DNA of 43,613 nt from Flavobacteriales bacterium (GTDB lineage: Bacteria > Bacteroidota > Bacteroidia > Flavobacteriales_D > Sanyastnellaceae): contig JANQWV010000005.1 in assembly GCA_030729695.1 (NCBI GenBank), positions 1-43,613 on the forward strand. The letters are read 5' to 3'. Shown here piece by piece: positions 6,750-13,903 of the stretch; position 1 is the first letter of the stretch; each line of letters opens with the position of its first letter. Made by a program: the position numbers and the translations under genes. The notes beneath the pieces were generated by a model that worked only from the letters and a program-made list of their open reading frames with translations, did not search any database and had not been told where the DNA came from.

Positions 6750-7694
6750 ATGAAAAAGATATTTTTAACAACATTAACACTCCTAAGCCTAACAATTGGT
6801 AGCTGGGGTCAGGCAAAGAAACCAACCATTATGGTTGTTCCTAGTGATGCTTGGTGTAATATCAATGGATATACTCAAACATTCGATAATCAAGGTAAGA
6901 CTGTTGTAGTTCCAGATTACAAGCGTGCCTTACAAGAGAACACTGATTTACTTGCTGTAATCAGTAAGATCAATGAAATGATGACTGAGAGAGGGTTCCC
7001 ATTAAAGAACTTGGAATCAGCATTAAAGACTCTTGAAAGCAATGCGGCTGAAGATGCAATGACCACCAGTAAGAGTGGTGCAGAGCAAAGTCAAAGCCCG
7101 GTAGATAAGTTGAAACAAGTTGCAAAAGCAGATATTATTATGCAGTTAACTTGGACTGAAGTAAAACGCGGACCAGAGTTGGCTGTTGATTTTAACTTGC
7201 AAGGTCTAGATGCATATACTGACAAGCAAATCGCGGCTGCAAGCGGAAAAGGTCCAAGCAGAATGTCATCAACGGCTCCTGATTTGTTGAGAGAAGCAGT
7301 TCTTGCTCAAATCGATGGTTTCAACATTCAACTTCAGAGTCATTTCGATGACATGTTCACAAACGGAAGAGAAATCATTTTGAGAATCACAAAATTCGAT
7401 TCTTTTGATGGCGATTTAGAATCTGAATATGCTGGAGAAGAATTAGGCGCGCTAATTGAAACATGGGTAAACGATAATACTGTGAACCACAGATTCAATA
7501 CAACTGACGCAACTGAGAACATGATGCTTTTCGAACAAGTTCGTATACCATTGTTTGACGCGAATAATAAGCCAATCGATGCAAGAGGTTGGGCTAAGGG
7601 TCTTCAAAAGTATTTGAAAAATACGCATCAAATTGAAGCTAAATTGAAAATGAAAGGTTTAGGTCAGGCTCAAATAGTAATAGGCGAAAAATAA
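6750..7694 (+). CDS. Exported DUF6175-like protein, possible CsgG/TolB-N fold (cassette gene 4)
   Basis: A 314-residue exported protein with signal peptide MKKIFLTTLTLLSLTIGSWG cleaved before QAKK. The mature N-terminus, KPTIMVVPSDAWCNINGY, then VVVPDYKRALQENTDLLAVI and INEMMTERGFPLKNLE, reads like a Bacteroidota-wide family I associate with DUF6175 (name from memory, not searched). KADIIMQLTWTEVKRG followed by VDFNLQGLDAYTDKQIAAAS gives the order strand, helix, 'aDiil.l', 'l.a.D..t.k..a..sg' seen in CsgG, LpoB and TolB N-terminal domains. I infer a related alpha/beta fold at the periplasmic side of the outer membrane. Gene gaps of 6 and 8 bases place it inside the operon. Confidence 0.7.
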   Translation: MKKIFLTTLTLLSLTIGSWGQAKKPTIMVVPSDAWCNINGYTQTFDNQGKTVVVPDYKRALQENTDLLAVISKINEMMTERGFPLKNLESALKTLESNAAEDAMTTSKSGAEQSQSPVDKLKQVAKADIIMQLTWTEVKRGPELAVDFNLQGLDAYTDKQIAAASGKGPSRMSSTAPDLLREAVLAQIDGFNIQLQSHFDDMFTNGREIILRITKFDSFDGDLESEYAGEELGALIETWVNDNTVNHRFNTTDATENMMLFEQVRIPLFDANNKPIDARGWAKGLQKYLKNTHQIEAKLKMKGLGQAQIVIGEK

Positions 7695-7702
7695 TTAAAG
7701 TC

Positions 7703-8668
7703 ATGAAAAAAATATATCTATTCAGCTTAGCTTTCGTTTTAAGCTTGTCATCAGTGGCGCAAACAAAGTCTTCCGACGCAGGAAGAATTGTTTTGAACAC
7801 AGTGGTGCCAGAGCAAATTGAAGGCTTGACGGGTACTGCTAAAGCCAATTTGGAGAATAAATTAAGCCAAATTGCCACCAAAAATGGTATGGGAGGTTCT
7901 GCTTTGAATCCGCGATTTGTGCTTGCTGCAAATGTTATTGTTCAGACAAAGGATATAACACCAACGGCTCCCCCCATGCATGCATACACCATTGAGGTAA
8001 CCTTGTTTATCGGTGATGGAATTGAGGGAACCAAGTTTGCAAGTACTTCTGTAACCCTAAAGGGTGTAGGAGAGACAGAGACGAAGGCATACATGATGGC
8101 GTTGAAGAACTTAAAAGTAAACGATGCCAAGTATCAAACCTTTATTGAAACTGGAAAGAAGAAGATAGTAGACTACTACATTGCGAAATGTGATTTTATT
8201 ATCAAGGAAGCCCAGCAGCTTGCTTCAAGAGCAGAATATGATGCAGCTATTGCAAAATTAGTTGCTGTTCCTGAGGTATGTAAAGAGTGCTACGATAAGG
8301 CAATGGATGCAGTAGCGCCAATTTTTAAGCAGCAGATTGATAGAACTTGTAAGTTGAATTTGGCTAGCGCTACTACAGTTTGGAATGCAGGTCAGAACTC
8401 AGATGCTGCGTCAGAAGCTGGAAAGTTACTTTCGGTTATCGACCCAAATTCAAGTTGTTTTGCCGATGCTAAATCTTTGTCAGATCAAATTGCAAAGCGT
8501 GTTTTAGAATTAGATAAACGCGAGTGGGATTTTGAGATGAAGCAATACAATGATCAGATTTCACTCGAGAAAGCTACTATTCAGGCTGCAAGAGATATCG
8601 GAGTTGCTTACGGCGAGAATCAGCCACAAACGGTCACTTATAACTACGATGTGTGGGGTTGGTGGTAA
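7703..8668 (+). CDS. Exported protein of unknown function with helical repeat C-half (cassette gene 5)
   Basis: A 321-residue exported protein with signal peptide MKKIYLFSLAFVLSLSSVAQ. Residues about 27-140 (VVPEQIEGLTGTAKANLENK, NPRFVLAANVIVQTKDITPT, YTIEVTLFIGDGIEG, VTLKGVGETETKAYMMALKNL) again have the strand/helix order of a CsgG-like domain, with a GxGxTETKAYxxA segment that is likely family-conserved. The C-half (about 165-290) is helical and looks like TPR-type repeats (AEYDAAIAKLVAVPEVCKEC, SDAASEAGKLLSVIDPNSSC), with three or four cysteines that may pair. It ends in aromatic YNYDVWGWW, an unusual tail. Function unknown; position in the operon suggests a complex with genes 1-4. Confidence 0.7.
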   Translation: MKKIYLFSLAFVLSLSSVAQTKSSDAGRIVLNTVVPEQIEGLTGTAKANLENKLSQIATKNGMGGSALNPRFVLAANVIVQTKDITPTAPPMHAYTIEVTLFIGDGIEGTKFASTSVTLKGVGETETKAYMMALKNLKVNDAKYQTFIETGKKKIVDYYIAKCDFIIKEAQQLASRAEYDAAIAKLVAVPEVCKECYDKAMDAVAPIFKQQIDRTCKLNLASATTVWNAGQNSDAASEAGKLLSVIDPNSSCFADAKSLSDQIAKRVLELDKREWDFEMKQYNDQISLEKATIQAARDIGVAYGENQPQTVTYNYDVWGWW

Positions 8669-8684
8669 ATAAGAATTACTTGTT

Positions 8685-9242
8685 ATGAAGAAAATTATTT
8701 TGTGCTTAGCATTGGTTAGTGGCTTATTCACTGCGAATGCTCAAAGAGTAGACAGAGGCATGACAATGTTCTCCCCGGGTTACACGTTCTCACTTATCGA
8801 TGCTACTGTAGGCGATAGTTCTGTAAGTTCATTTGCTCAGAATTTCAACCTGTCAGTATTGAGATTTGAAAGTTCATTTGACAGATTTGCTTTTGACGGA
8901 GGTGTGAATTTGCAGTATTTATCTATACGCTCAACAGGTTCTGGTGAAGATGTGAATGTTAGATTTGCAGGCTTTTCTCCTGAGGTAAGAGGCAGATACT
9001 ACTTCTTCCCAAATGAAGATAAGAACAACCGAGGACCATTCATTGGTGCAGGTATGCAATTCATATTGCCTTTGGCAAAATCTTCTGATGTAAGTGTTAC
9101 GTCTATTAGACCTACTTTTCAGATGGGTATTTCTAGAAAAAAGAATTTCAATGTAGTGGTTGCTCCGAATTTCGTTAATATAGCTGGAGCTGACCTCGAT
9201 TCTTGGTTCTTTGGATTTGATGTAGATCTTTTCAAATTCTAA
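8685..9242 (+). CDS. Small outer-membrane beta-barrel protein (cassette gene 6)
   Basis: A 185-residue protein with signal peptide MKKIILCLALVSGLFTANAQ. The mature part alternates hydrophobic and polar residues in about eight strands (FNLSVLRFESSFDRFAFDGG, VNLQYLSIRS, RFAGFSPEVRGRYYFF, GPFIGAGMQFILPL, IRPTFQMGISR, FNVVVAPNFVNIAG) and ends in FFGFDVDLFKF, a C-terminal strand finishing in Phe as outer-membrane barrels do. It fits the broad family of eight-stranded outer-membrane barrels common in Bacteroidota. The cargo or ligand is unknown. It is the last gene before the terminator at 9262, so the cassette appears to pair periplasmic and lipid-anchored parts with a barrel, though a separate role is possible. 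Confidence 0.8.
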   Translation: MKKIILCLALVSGLFTANAQRVDRGMTMFSPGYTFSLIDATVGDSSVSSFAQNFNLSVLRFESSFDRFAFDGGVNLQYLSIRSTGSGEDVNVRFAGFSPEVRGRYYFFPNEDKNNRGPFIGAGMQFILPLAKSSDVSVTSIRPTFQMGISRKKNFNVVVAPNFVNIAGADLDSWFFGFDVDLFKF

Positions 9243-9261
9243 GAAATTAATATTTAAGTTT

Positions 9262-9292
9262 AAAACCAGTGAGAAATCACTGGTTTTTTTTT
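9262..9292 (+). terminator. Intrinsic terminator after the exported-protein cassette
   Basis: A perfect 11-bp stem (9262-9272 with 9277-9287) closes a GAAA tetraloop and is followed by T residues to 9292. The left arm is aaaaccagtga. It ends the transcript starting before 4390 and separates it from prs. Confidence 0.92.
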
Positions 9293-9386
9293 GAGTAGGC
9301 TTTACTTATTTCGTGGGTATTGGTGCAGTAATTAAAATCTTCTGCGGCGAAGAATTTTTCCTGCTGTGTGATGGTGAATACTTCCC

Positions 9387-9417
9387 TTTGTCATTCTCAA
9401 TAAATTAACTATCTTTG
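9387..9417 (+). promoter_or_regulatory. Bacteroidota-type promoter for prs
   Basis: TTTG (9387-9390), a 19-base spacer, and TATCTTTG (9410-9417) match the TTTG-N19-TAnnTTTG consensus exactly. The expected start of transcription lies near 9423, giving a leader of about 17 bases before ATG 9440. Confidence 0.8.
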
Positions 9418-9439
9418 CACTCCTTTTTAGGGTACGGTT

Positions 9440-10381
9440 ATGAACGACATGGTTAAAATTCTTTCTGGTTCGGCGTCTAAATACTTAGGCGAAGGCATTG
9501 CACATTCTTTTGGAACTGAGCTCGGAAACGTTTTGTTTCAGCGCTTTAGCGACGGTGAGTTTGCTCCGTCTATTGAAGAAACAGTGCGCGGAAAGGATGT
9601 CATTATCGTTCAATCTACCTTCCCACCCCAAGATAACTTAATGGAACTTTTACTCTTGATAGATGCTGCGAAACGCGCGTCTGCAAAGCGTATTGTTGCT
9701 GTTATGCCTTACTTCGGATTGGCAAGACAAGACAGAAAAGACAAGCCACGTGTTCCAATAGGGGCGAAGCTTGTTGCTAACCTACTTACTGCTGCTGGTG
9801 TTGACCGAGTTATTACCATGGACCTTCACGCAGAGCAAATTCAAGGATTCTTTGAAGTGCCAGTGGATCATTTGTACGCGAGCACAATTATGATTCCTTT
9901 CCTTCAGGCAAAAAACATGACCAACTTGGTTATTGCTGCGCCTGATACCGGAGGAACAAAACGTGCTAGTGCTTACGCTAAAATATTGGGTTGTGATCTT
10001 GCCATTTGCTACAAGCAACGCAAGGCTGCTAATCAAATTGAAAGCATGACCGTTATTGGTGATGTGAAAGGAAAAGATGTCATTATTGTAGATGACATGG
10101 TAGATACAGCAGGCACCTTGTGCAAAGCCGCTGAAATGATGATGGAACACGGTGCATTAAGCGTTCGCGCAATGTGTACACACGCTATCATGAGCGGTCC
10201 GGCTTATGAGCGTATTCAAGATTCTGTGTTGAAGGAATTAATTGTGACCAATAGCGTTCCGTTGAAAGATGGAAAGCCAAAAGATAAAATCACGGTGTTA
10301 GACATTTCCGAATTATTCGCAAGTGTTCTTCAAAACCTGATTGAAAACAAAAGTATCAGTTCGAAATTTATTATCTCTTAA
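9440..10381 (+). CDS. prs: Ribose-phosphate pyrophosphokinase
   Basis: PRPP synthase makes phosphoribosyl pyrophosphate from ribose 5-phosphate and ATP, feeding nucleotide, His, Trp and NAD synthesis. The 313-residue protein shows FSDGEFAPSIEETVRGKDVI, the PYFGLARQDRKD flexible loop, the divalent-cation/PRPP signature VDRVITMDLHAEQIQGFF, and the ribose-phosphate loop VIIVDDMVDTAGTL, all typical of class I enzymes. ATG 9440 (MNDMVKIL) is used; ATG 9449 (MVKILSG) is an equally plausible start. It has its own promoter and is followed 11 bases later by rplY, the common Bacteroidota prs-rplY pair. Confidence 0.95.
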   Translation: MNDMVKILSGSASKYLGEGIAHSFGTELGNVLFQRFSDGEFAPSIEETVRGKDVIIVQSTFPPQDNLMELLLLIDAAKRASAKRIVAVMPYFGLARQDRKDKPRVPIGAKLVANLLTAAGVDRVITMDLHAEQIQGFFEVPVDHLYASTIMIPFLQAKNMTNLVIAAPDTGGTKRASAYAKILGCDLAICYKQRKAANQIESMTVIGDVKGKDVIIVDDMVDTAGTLCKAAEMMMEHGALSVRAMCTHAIMSGPAYERIQDSVLKELIVTNSVPLKDGKPKDKITVLDISELFASVLQNLIENKSISSKFIIS

Positions 10382-10392
10382 AATCAAATAAC

Positions 10393-10989
10393 ATGAAGCA
10401 ATTTTCATTGAGCGGCTCTCTCCGCGAGAGCGTAGGAAGACAAAATGCTGCGGAATTACGTCGCAAAGGAGAAATCCCAGGCGTTATCTACGGTGGTGCA
10501 TCTTCTACACACTTTAGCATTACCGAAAAAGTAATGGACAAAATCATGGCGTCTTCAGACACCTTGGAATTGTTAATAGACATTAACGGAAACGTTCATC
10601 ACGGTCTAATCCAAGAAATTCAACGTCATCCAGTAACCGACAAAGTTGTTCACTTGGACGTATTGGAGTTAGTTCCTGGAAAAGAAGTTAAAACGGCATT
10701 ACCAGTTCGTGTAACAGGTAACTCTGAAGGTGTGAAAGCGGGTGGTCGTTTAGCGATCAACTACCGTAAGGTTCGTGTATTCGGAAAGCCTGAAGAACTT
10801 CCGAACGAAATCATGCTAGATATTACCCATTTGAAAATTGGTGATATGATTCGTGTTCGTGAAATTTCTTTGGCTGGTTGTAAAGTATTGGAGGCTGAAG
10901 CTGCTGCTGTTGTAGCTGTTCAAGCTACTCGTGCTTCTATCGCTGCTGCTACTGCAGAAAAAGCACCAGAAGGAAAGAAGAAAAAATAA
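10393..10989 (+). CDS. rplY: 50S ribosomal protein L25, general stress protein Ctc form
   Basis: L25 binds 5S rRNA in the large ribosomal subunit. The 198-residue product is the long Ctc form. An N-terminal L25 domain (about residues 1-95: LSGSLRESVGRQNAAELRRK, GEIPGVIYGG, HGLIQEIQRHPVTDKVVHLD) is followed by a TL5/CTC beta domain (VKTALPVRVTGNSEGVKAGG, DITHLKIGDMIRV). It ends with an Ala-rich, lysine-terminated tail (AAATAEKAPEGKKKK). It follows prs directly and is closed by the hairpin at 11006-11043. Confidence 0.95.
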   Translation: MKQFSLSGSLRESVGRQNAAELRRKGEIPGVIYGGASSTHFSITEKVMDKIMASSDTLELLIDINGNVHHGLIQEIQRHPVTDKVVHLDVLELVPGKEVKTALPVRVTGNSEGVKAGGRLAINYRKVRVFGKPEELPNEIMLDITHLKIGDMIRVREISLAGCKVLEAEAAAVVAVQATRASIAAATAEKAPEGKKKK

Positions 10990-11005
10990 TTTTCGCCCAA
11001 TTAAA

Positions 11006-11043
11006 AAAGGGACACCTTAATTTGAAGGTGTCCCTTTATTTTT
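11006..11043 (+). terminator. Intrinsic terminator after rplY
   Basis: A perfect 13-bp stem (11006-11018 with 11025-11037, arm aaagggacacctt), a 6-base loop and a T-rich tail to 11043. The tail is also part of a TATTTTTG element (11037-11044) resembling a -7 promoter box for the next gene, so the end of one unit and the start of the next may share bases. No matching -33 element is visible. Confidence 0.85.
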
Positions 11044-11059
11044 GCATTAATAATTCATC

Positions 11060-12403
11060 ATGCGCAACTCAAAACCAAACAGTTCTCGTGGCGGGCGTCC
11101 AGCTCGTTCGGGTTCATCAAAATCGGAACGTCCTGAAAGAGGAGCTCGTCCGGAACGCTCAAGTTCTTCTAGATCTGAGCGCCCTGAACGTTCGAGTTCT
11201 CCAAGACCTGAGCGTCCAACACGCACAGGTGCTGCACGACCAGATCGTCCTGCACGCTCAAGTTCAGCTAGACCGGAACGCAGTGAGCGTCCTGATCGTC
11301 CTGCACGCGGCGAAGGAAGAAGTGAAGGTGGAAGAGGAAACGCAAGTTCAAGACCAACTGGCGGAGGCCGTTCAAACCGTCAAGGAGGAAGAAACGAGAG
11401 TCGTTTCAACGCCGAGCGCCCAGAACCGAAAGCTGCAGCACGTCCGGAGCGTCCGGCAAAAGCGCCCAAGGACACAAGCCGTCACGATAGAGGGAAGAAT
11501 GTATTGGGCTCAAGACCTAAACGCACTGAAGCGCCGAAGAAATTCGTACGCGACGAAGATGCTCCGAAGCCTTACCGTTCAAACGCTCGCGAGCGCATAA
11601 AAGAAGAGAAGAAGAAGGAAAAGAGTGGCGGACTTCACAAAGAGTTCGTTCCTGAAAAAGCGTATATAAGCAAGACCGAGCGCGAAGGATTGATTCGTTT
11701 GAATAAGTTCTTAAGTAACGCTGGTGTTGCATCGAGAAGAGAAGCCGATCAATTGATTGAACTGGGTTTGGTTCACGTGAACGGTGTTGTGGTGAAAGAA
11801 TTGGGATTGAAGATCGATCCCAAAAACGATGTGGTGAAATACGACGATGCCGTTCTTCGTCCAGAAAAACTACGTTACTTCTTGTTGAATAAACCAAAAG
11901 GATTCTTAACCACAATGGAAGATCCGGAAGGAAGAAGAACGGTAATGGATTTAGTGAAGGACGCATGCGTAGAGCGTATTTATCCGGTTGGAAGATTAGA
12001 CCGCGCAACCACAGGATTGTTGTTGTTTACTAACGATGGTGAATTAGCGAAACGTTTGATGCATCCGAAACATGAATTCCCGAAATTGTATCACGTTGAA
12101 ACCGATCAGAAAGTTAGATCGGAACACATTGATCAGATGCGCGAAGGATTTGTCTTAGACGACGGGTTCATTAAAGCAGATGAGATTGAATATGTGGAAG
12201 GCGTTAATGCGAAGAAGCAAGTGGGTATTCGTATCCACAGCGGTAGAAATAGAATTGTACGTCGCATGTTCGAACACTTCGGGTACACCGTTGTGAAATT
12301 GGATCGCGTGATGTATGCTGGTTTGACGAAAAAGGAATTAACAAGAGGAAGATACAGACCACTTACAGAGGGTGAAATCGGATTCTTGAAAATGATTCGT
12401 TAA
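11060..12403 (+). CDS. 23S/16S rRNA pseudouridine synthase (RsuA/RluB family) with long repetitive basic N-terminus
   Basis: It should convert a specific rRNA uridine to pseudouridine. From about residue 210 the protein is a normal RsuA/RluB-type enzyme. It has an S4 RNA-binding domain (IRLNKFLSNAGVASRREADQ, VHVNGVVVKELGLKI), then the catalytic domain with RIYPVGRLDRATTGLLLFTN, whose Asp in GRLD is the nucleophile, and later KLYHVETDQ and GRNRIVRRMFEHFGY. The first 200 residues are low-complexity Arg/Pro/Ser/Glu repeats (RPERSSS, ARPDRPA, RSERPER) and a Lys-rich stretch, probably disordered and RNA-binding. Similar tails occur in Bacteroidota members of the family, but this one is long. Which rRNA position is modified cannot be told; rluB is the nearest name. 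The stop overlaps the next start as TAATG. Confidence 0.9.
   Translation: MRNSKPNSSRGGRPARSGSSKSERPERGARPERSSSSRSERPERSSSPRPERPTRTGAARPDRPARSSSARPERSERPDRPARGEGRSEGGRGNASSRPTGGGRSNRQGGRNESRFNAERPEPKAAARPERPAKAPKDTSRHDRGKNVLGSRPKRTEAPKKFVRDEDAPKPYRSNARERIKEEKKKEKSGGLHKEFVPEKAYISKTEREGLIRLNKFLSNAGVASRREADQLIELGLVHVNGVVVKELGLKIDPKNDVVKYDDAVLRPEKLRYFLLNKPKGFLTTMEDPEGRRTVMDLVKDACVERIYPVGRLDRATTGLLLFTNDGELAKRLMHPKHEFPKLYHVETDQKVRSEHIDQMREGFVLDDGFIKADEIEYVEGVNAKKQVGIRIHSGRNRIVRRMFEHFGYTVVKLDRVMYAGLTKKELTRGRYRPLTEGEIGFLKMIR
11100..11470 (+). repeat. Low-complexity coding repeats (RPER/RPDR/SSS units)
   Basis: The 5' part of the pseudouridine synthase gene carries degenerate repeats coding (S)RPERP/RPDRPA/SSS units, such as gcacgaccagatcgtcctgc and gtccggagcgtccggc. 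Units vary in length and sequence, consistent with old slippage or recombination plus selection for charge. This stretch also keeps a second frame (+1, 11022-11600) open by compositional bias. Confidence 0.7.
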
Positions 12404-13074
12404 TGAATCCAACCGTTCGCATAGCCAATCAACTTTCTGAAGACTGGATGTTACTCATCTTTGTCTTTTCTCTGGGAGTTATTGCGTGGGTAAACCGCGA
12501 CAATACCGTCTTGCGTGCGATTTTACGTTCGGTGTTAAGCAGAAGATTTTTCAAACAAGAAGACAGAAGAGAGGGTCACGGGTGGAAGAATTTTGGAATG
12601 TTGATTTGCTTTTTTCTGATGGGAGGCCTAGTGCTGACTTTAGTAAGTAAAAAATATTTTGCCGAGACATTTACGTTACTTCCTTTTTATCAGTTTTTGT
12701 TTTGCGTATCAATCGTTGTTTTTCTTTTTGGAATCAAATGGTTAATGACTTGGTTGGTTTCTTTTATAACTGCTGGTGCATCAACGGCTTTGGAAGATTA
12801 CAACAAATACTTGGCATTAACTTCAAGGTTCGCAGTGCTTGCGTTAACAGTTCCTTTGCTTTTGGCAGTTTATTCTACTGGAGGTGTAAGCGAAATTGCA
12901 TTGAACTTGTCCATGGTATTGTTGGTGACAGTACCCTTTTTAAGTACGCTGCAAGCAATGTTTTCAGCAATGCAAATGGGAGTACCATTTTTCTATATCT
13001 TTTTTTACCTTTGCACCTTCGAAGTTTTGCCTTGGGCAGTGCTTTCGAAAATAATTTGGCTAAACGTTTTTTAG
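12403..13074 (+). CDS. DUF4271 integral membrane protein
   Basis: A 223-residue membrane protein with about six transmembrane segments (WMLLIFVFSLGVIAWV, FGMLICFFLMGGLVLTLV, FYQFLFCVSIVVFLFGIKWL, FAVLALTVPLLLAVYS, IALNLSMVLLVTVPFLS, FFYIFFYLCTFEVLPWAVLS). The order and the LEDYNKYLA segment between segments 3 and 4 match the Bacteroidota DUF4271 family, commonly found just before hemD. Its role is not known; the link with hemD suggests a tie to tetrapyrrole or membrane biology, but this rests only on position. The start shares the TAATG of the pseudouridine synthase stop, so translation is likely coupled. Confidence 0.8.
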   Translation: MNPTVRIANQLSEDWMLLIFVFSLGVIAWVNRDNTVLRAILRSVLSRRFFKQEDRREGHGWKNFGMLICFFLMGGLVLTLVSKKYFAETFTLLPFYQFLFCVSIVVFLFGIKWLMTWLVSFITAGASTALEDYNKYLALTSRFAVLALTVPLLLAVYSTGGVSEIALNLSMVLLVTVPFLSTLQAMFSAMQMGVPFFYIFFYLCTFEVLPWAVLSKIIWLNVF

Positions 13075-13096
13075 AGGACATCCTCAACCTTCAGAG

Positions 13097-13840
13097 ATGG
13101 CAGAGAAAATTAAAACAATTTTAATTACGCAACAAGATCCAGGGTCCGACAAAAACCCGTACGTTGATCTTGCGAAAAAGCATAAGTTAAAAATTGATTA
13201 TCGTCCTTTCGTTCATGTTGAAGGCGTTAGTGGACAAGACTTTCGTCAGCAACGTGTAGATTTTGCAGAGCATCCTTCTGTGTTGTTCACAAGCAGAAAT
13301 GCAGTGGATCATTATTTTCGTTTAGCGAAAGAATTACGCATTACCGTTTCAGATGCAACAAAGTATTTTTGTTTGAGTGAGGCCATTGCTTTTTACCTAC
13401 AGAAATATACTCAGTTTAGAAAGCGTAAAATTTTCTATGGAAACGGAACGTTTGCAGAGATTATGGATTTCGTAAAGAAGCACAAAACTGAAAAGTTTAT
13501 GCTTCCTTGTTCAGATATGTTGAAGCCAAGTATTCCTGAGATTTTAACGAAGGAAAAAATCGATTTTTCGAAGGCAGTTATGTACAAAACAGTATGTAGC
13601 GATTTGAGTGATTTGGCCGATGTGAAATACGACATGCTTGTATTCTTCTCTCCTTCAGATATTGAATCTTTGTTCAAGAACTTCCCGAAGTTCAAACAGA
13701 ATACAACGAAGATTGCTGTATTCGGACAAACCACTGCTCAGGCAGTTGAAAACGCGAAGCTTCGCATAGATGTTATGGCACCGAACCCAAAGGCGCCAAG
13801 CATGAGTAAAGCTATCGAGTTGTTCATTCAGCAGAAATAA
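13097..13840 (+). CDS. hemD: Uroporphyrinogen-III synthase
   Basis: HemD closes linear hydroxymethylbilane into uroporphyrinogen III, the branch point of haem, sirohaem and B12 synthesis. The 247-residue protein has the two-domain layout of this divergent family. KTILITQQDP opens the first domain. VLFTSRNAVDHYFRLAKEL holds the conserved 'FTSxNAV' strand-helix. YDMLVFFSPSDIESLFKNFP gives the matching 'FxSPS' element of domain 2, followed by KIAVFGQTTAQAVE and MAPNPKAPSMSKAIELF. Sequence conservation in HemD is always low, so assignment rests on these motifs and the DUF4271 neighbour. Haem made by this route is needed for the many cytochromes of the act operon. Confidence 0.87.
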   Translation: MAEKIKTILITQQDPGSDKNPYVDLAKKHKLKIDYRPFVHVEGVSGQDFRQQRVDFAEHPSVLFTSRNAVDHYFRLAKELRITVSDATKYFCLSEAIAFYLQKYTQFRKRKIFYGNGTFAEIMDFVKKHKTEKFMLPCSDMLKPSIPEILTKEKIDFSKAVMYKTVCSDLSDLADVKYDMLVFFSPSDIESLFKNFPKFKQNTTKIAVFGQTTAQAVENAKLRIDVMAPNPKAPSMSKAIELFIQQK

Positions 13841-13903
13841 TATTCTCTTTTATGGCATAAGTGTTTGTGAAGGTGTTCAACGCCCTTCATGAATTTTGTG
13901 CGC

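Noticed and set aside
4390-9242. A curli or flagellar operon
   Set aside because: There are no CsgA/CsgB-type repeats, no CsgE/F, and no flagellar hook or ring protein; only weak fold-level similarity to CsgG and FlgT parts is seen.
11022-11600. A 192-codon open frame overlapping the pseudouridine synthase tail in another frame
   Set aside because: It is rich in Val/Gln/Leu repeats mirroring the RPER repeats of the real frame, starts inside the rplY terminator, and has no recognisable domain; compositional bias explains it.
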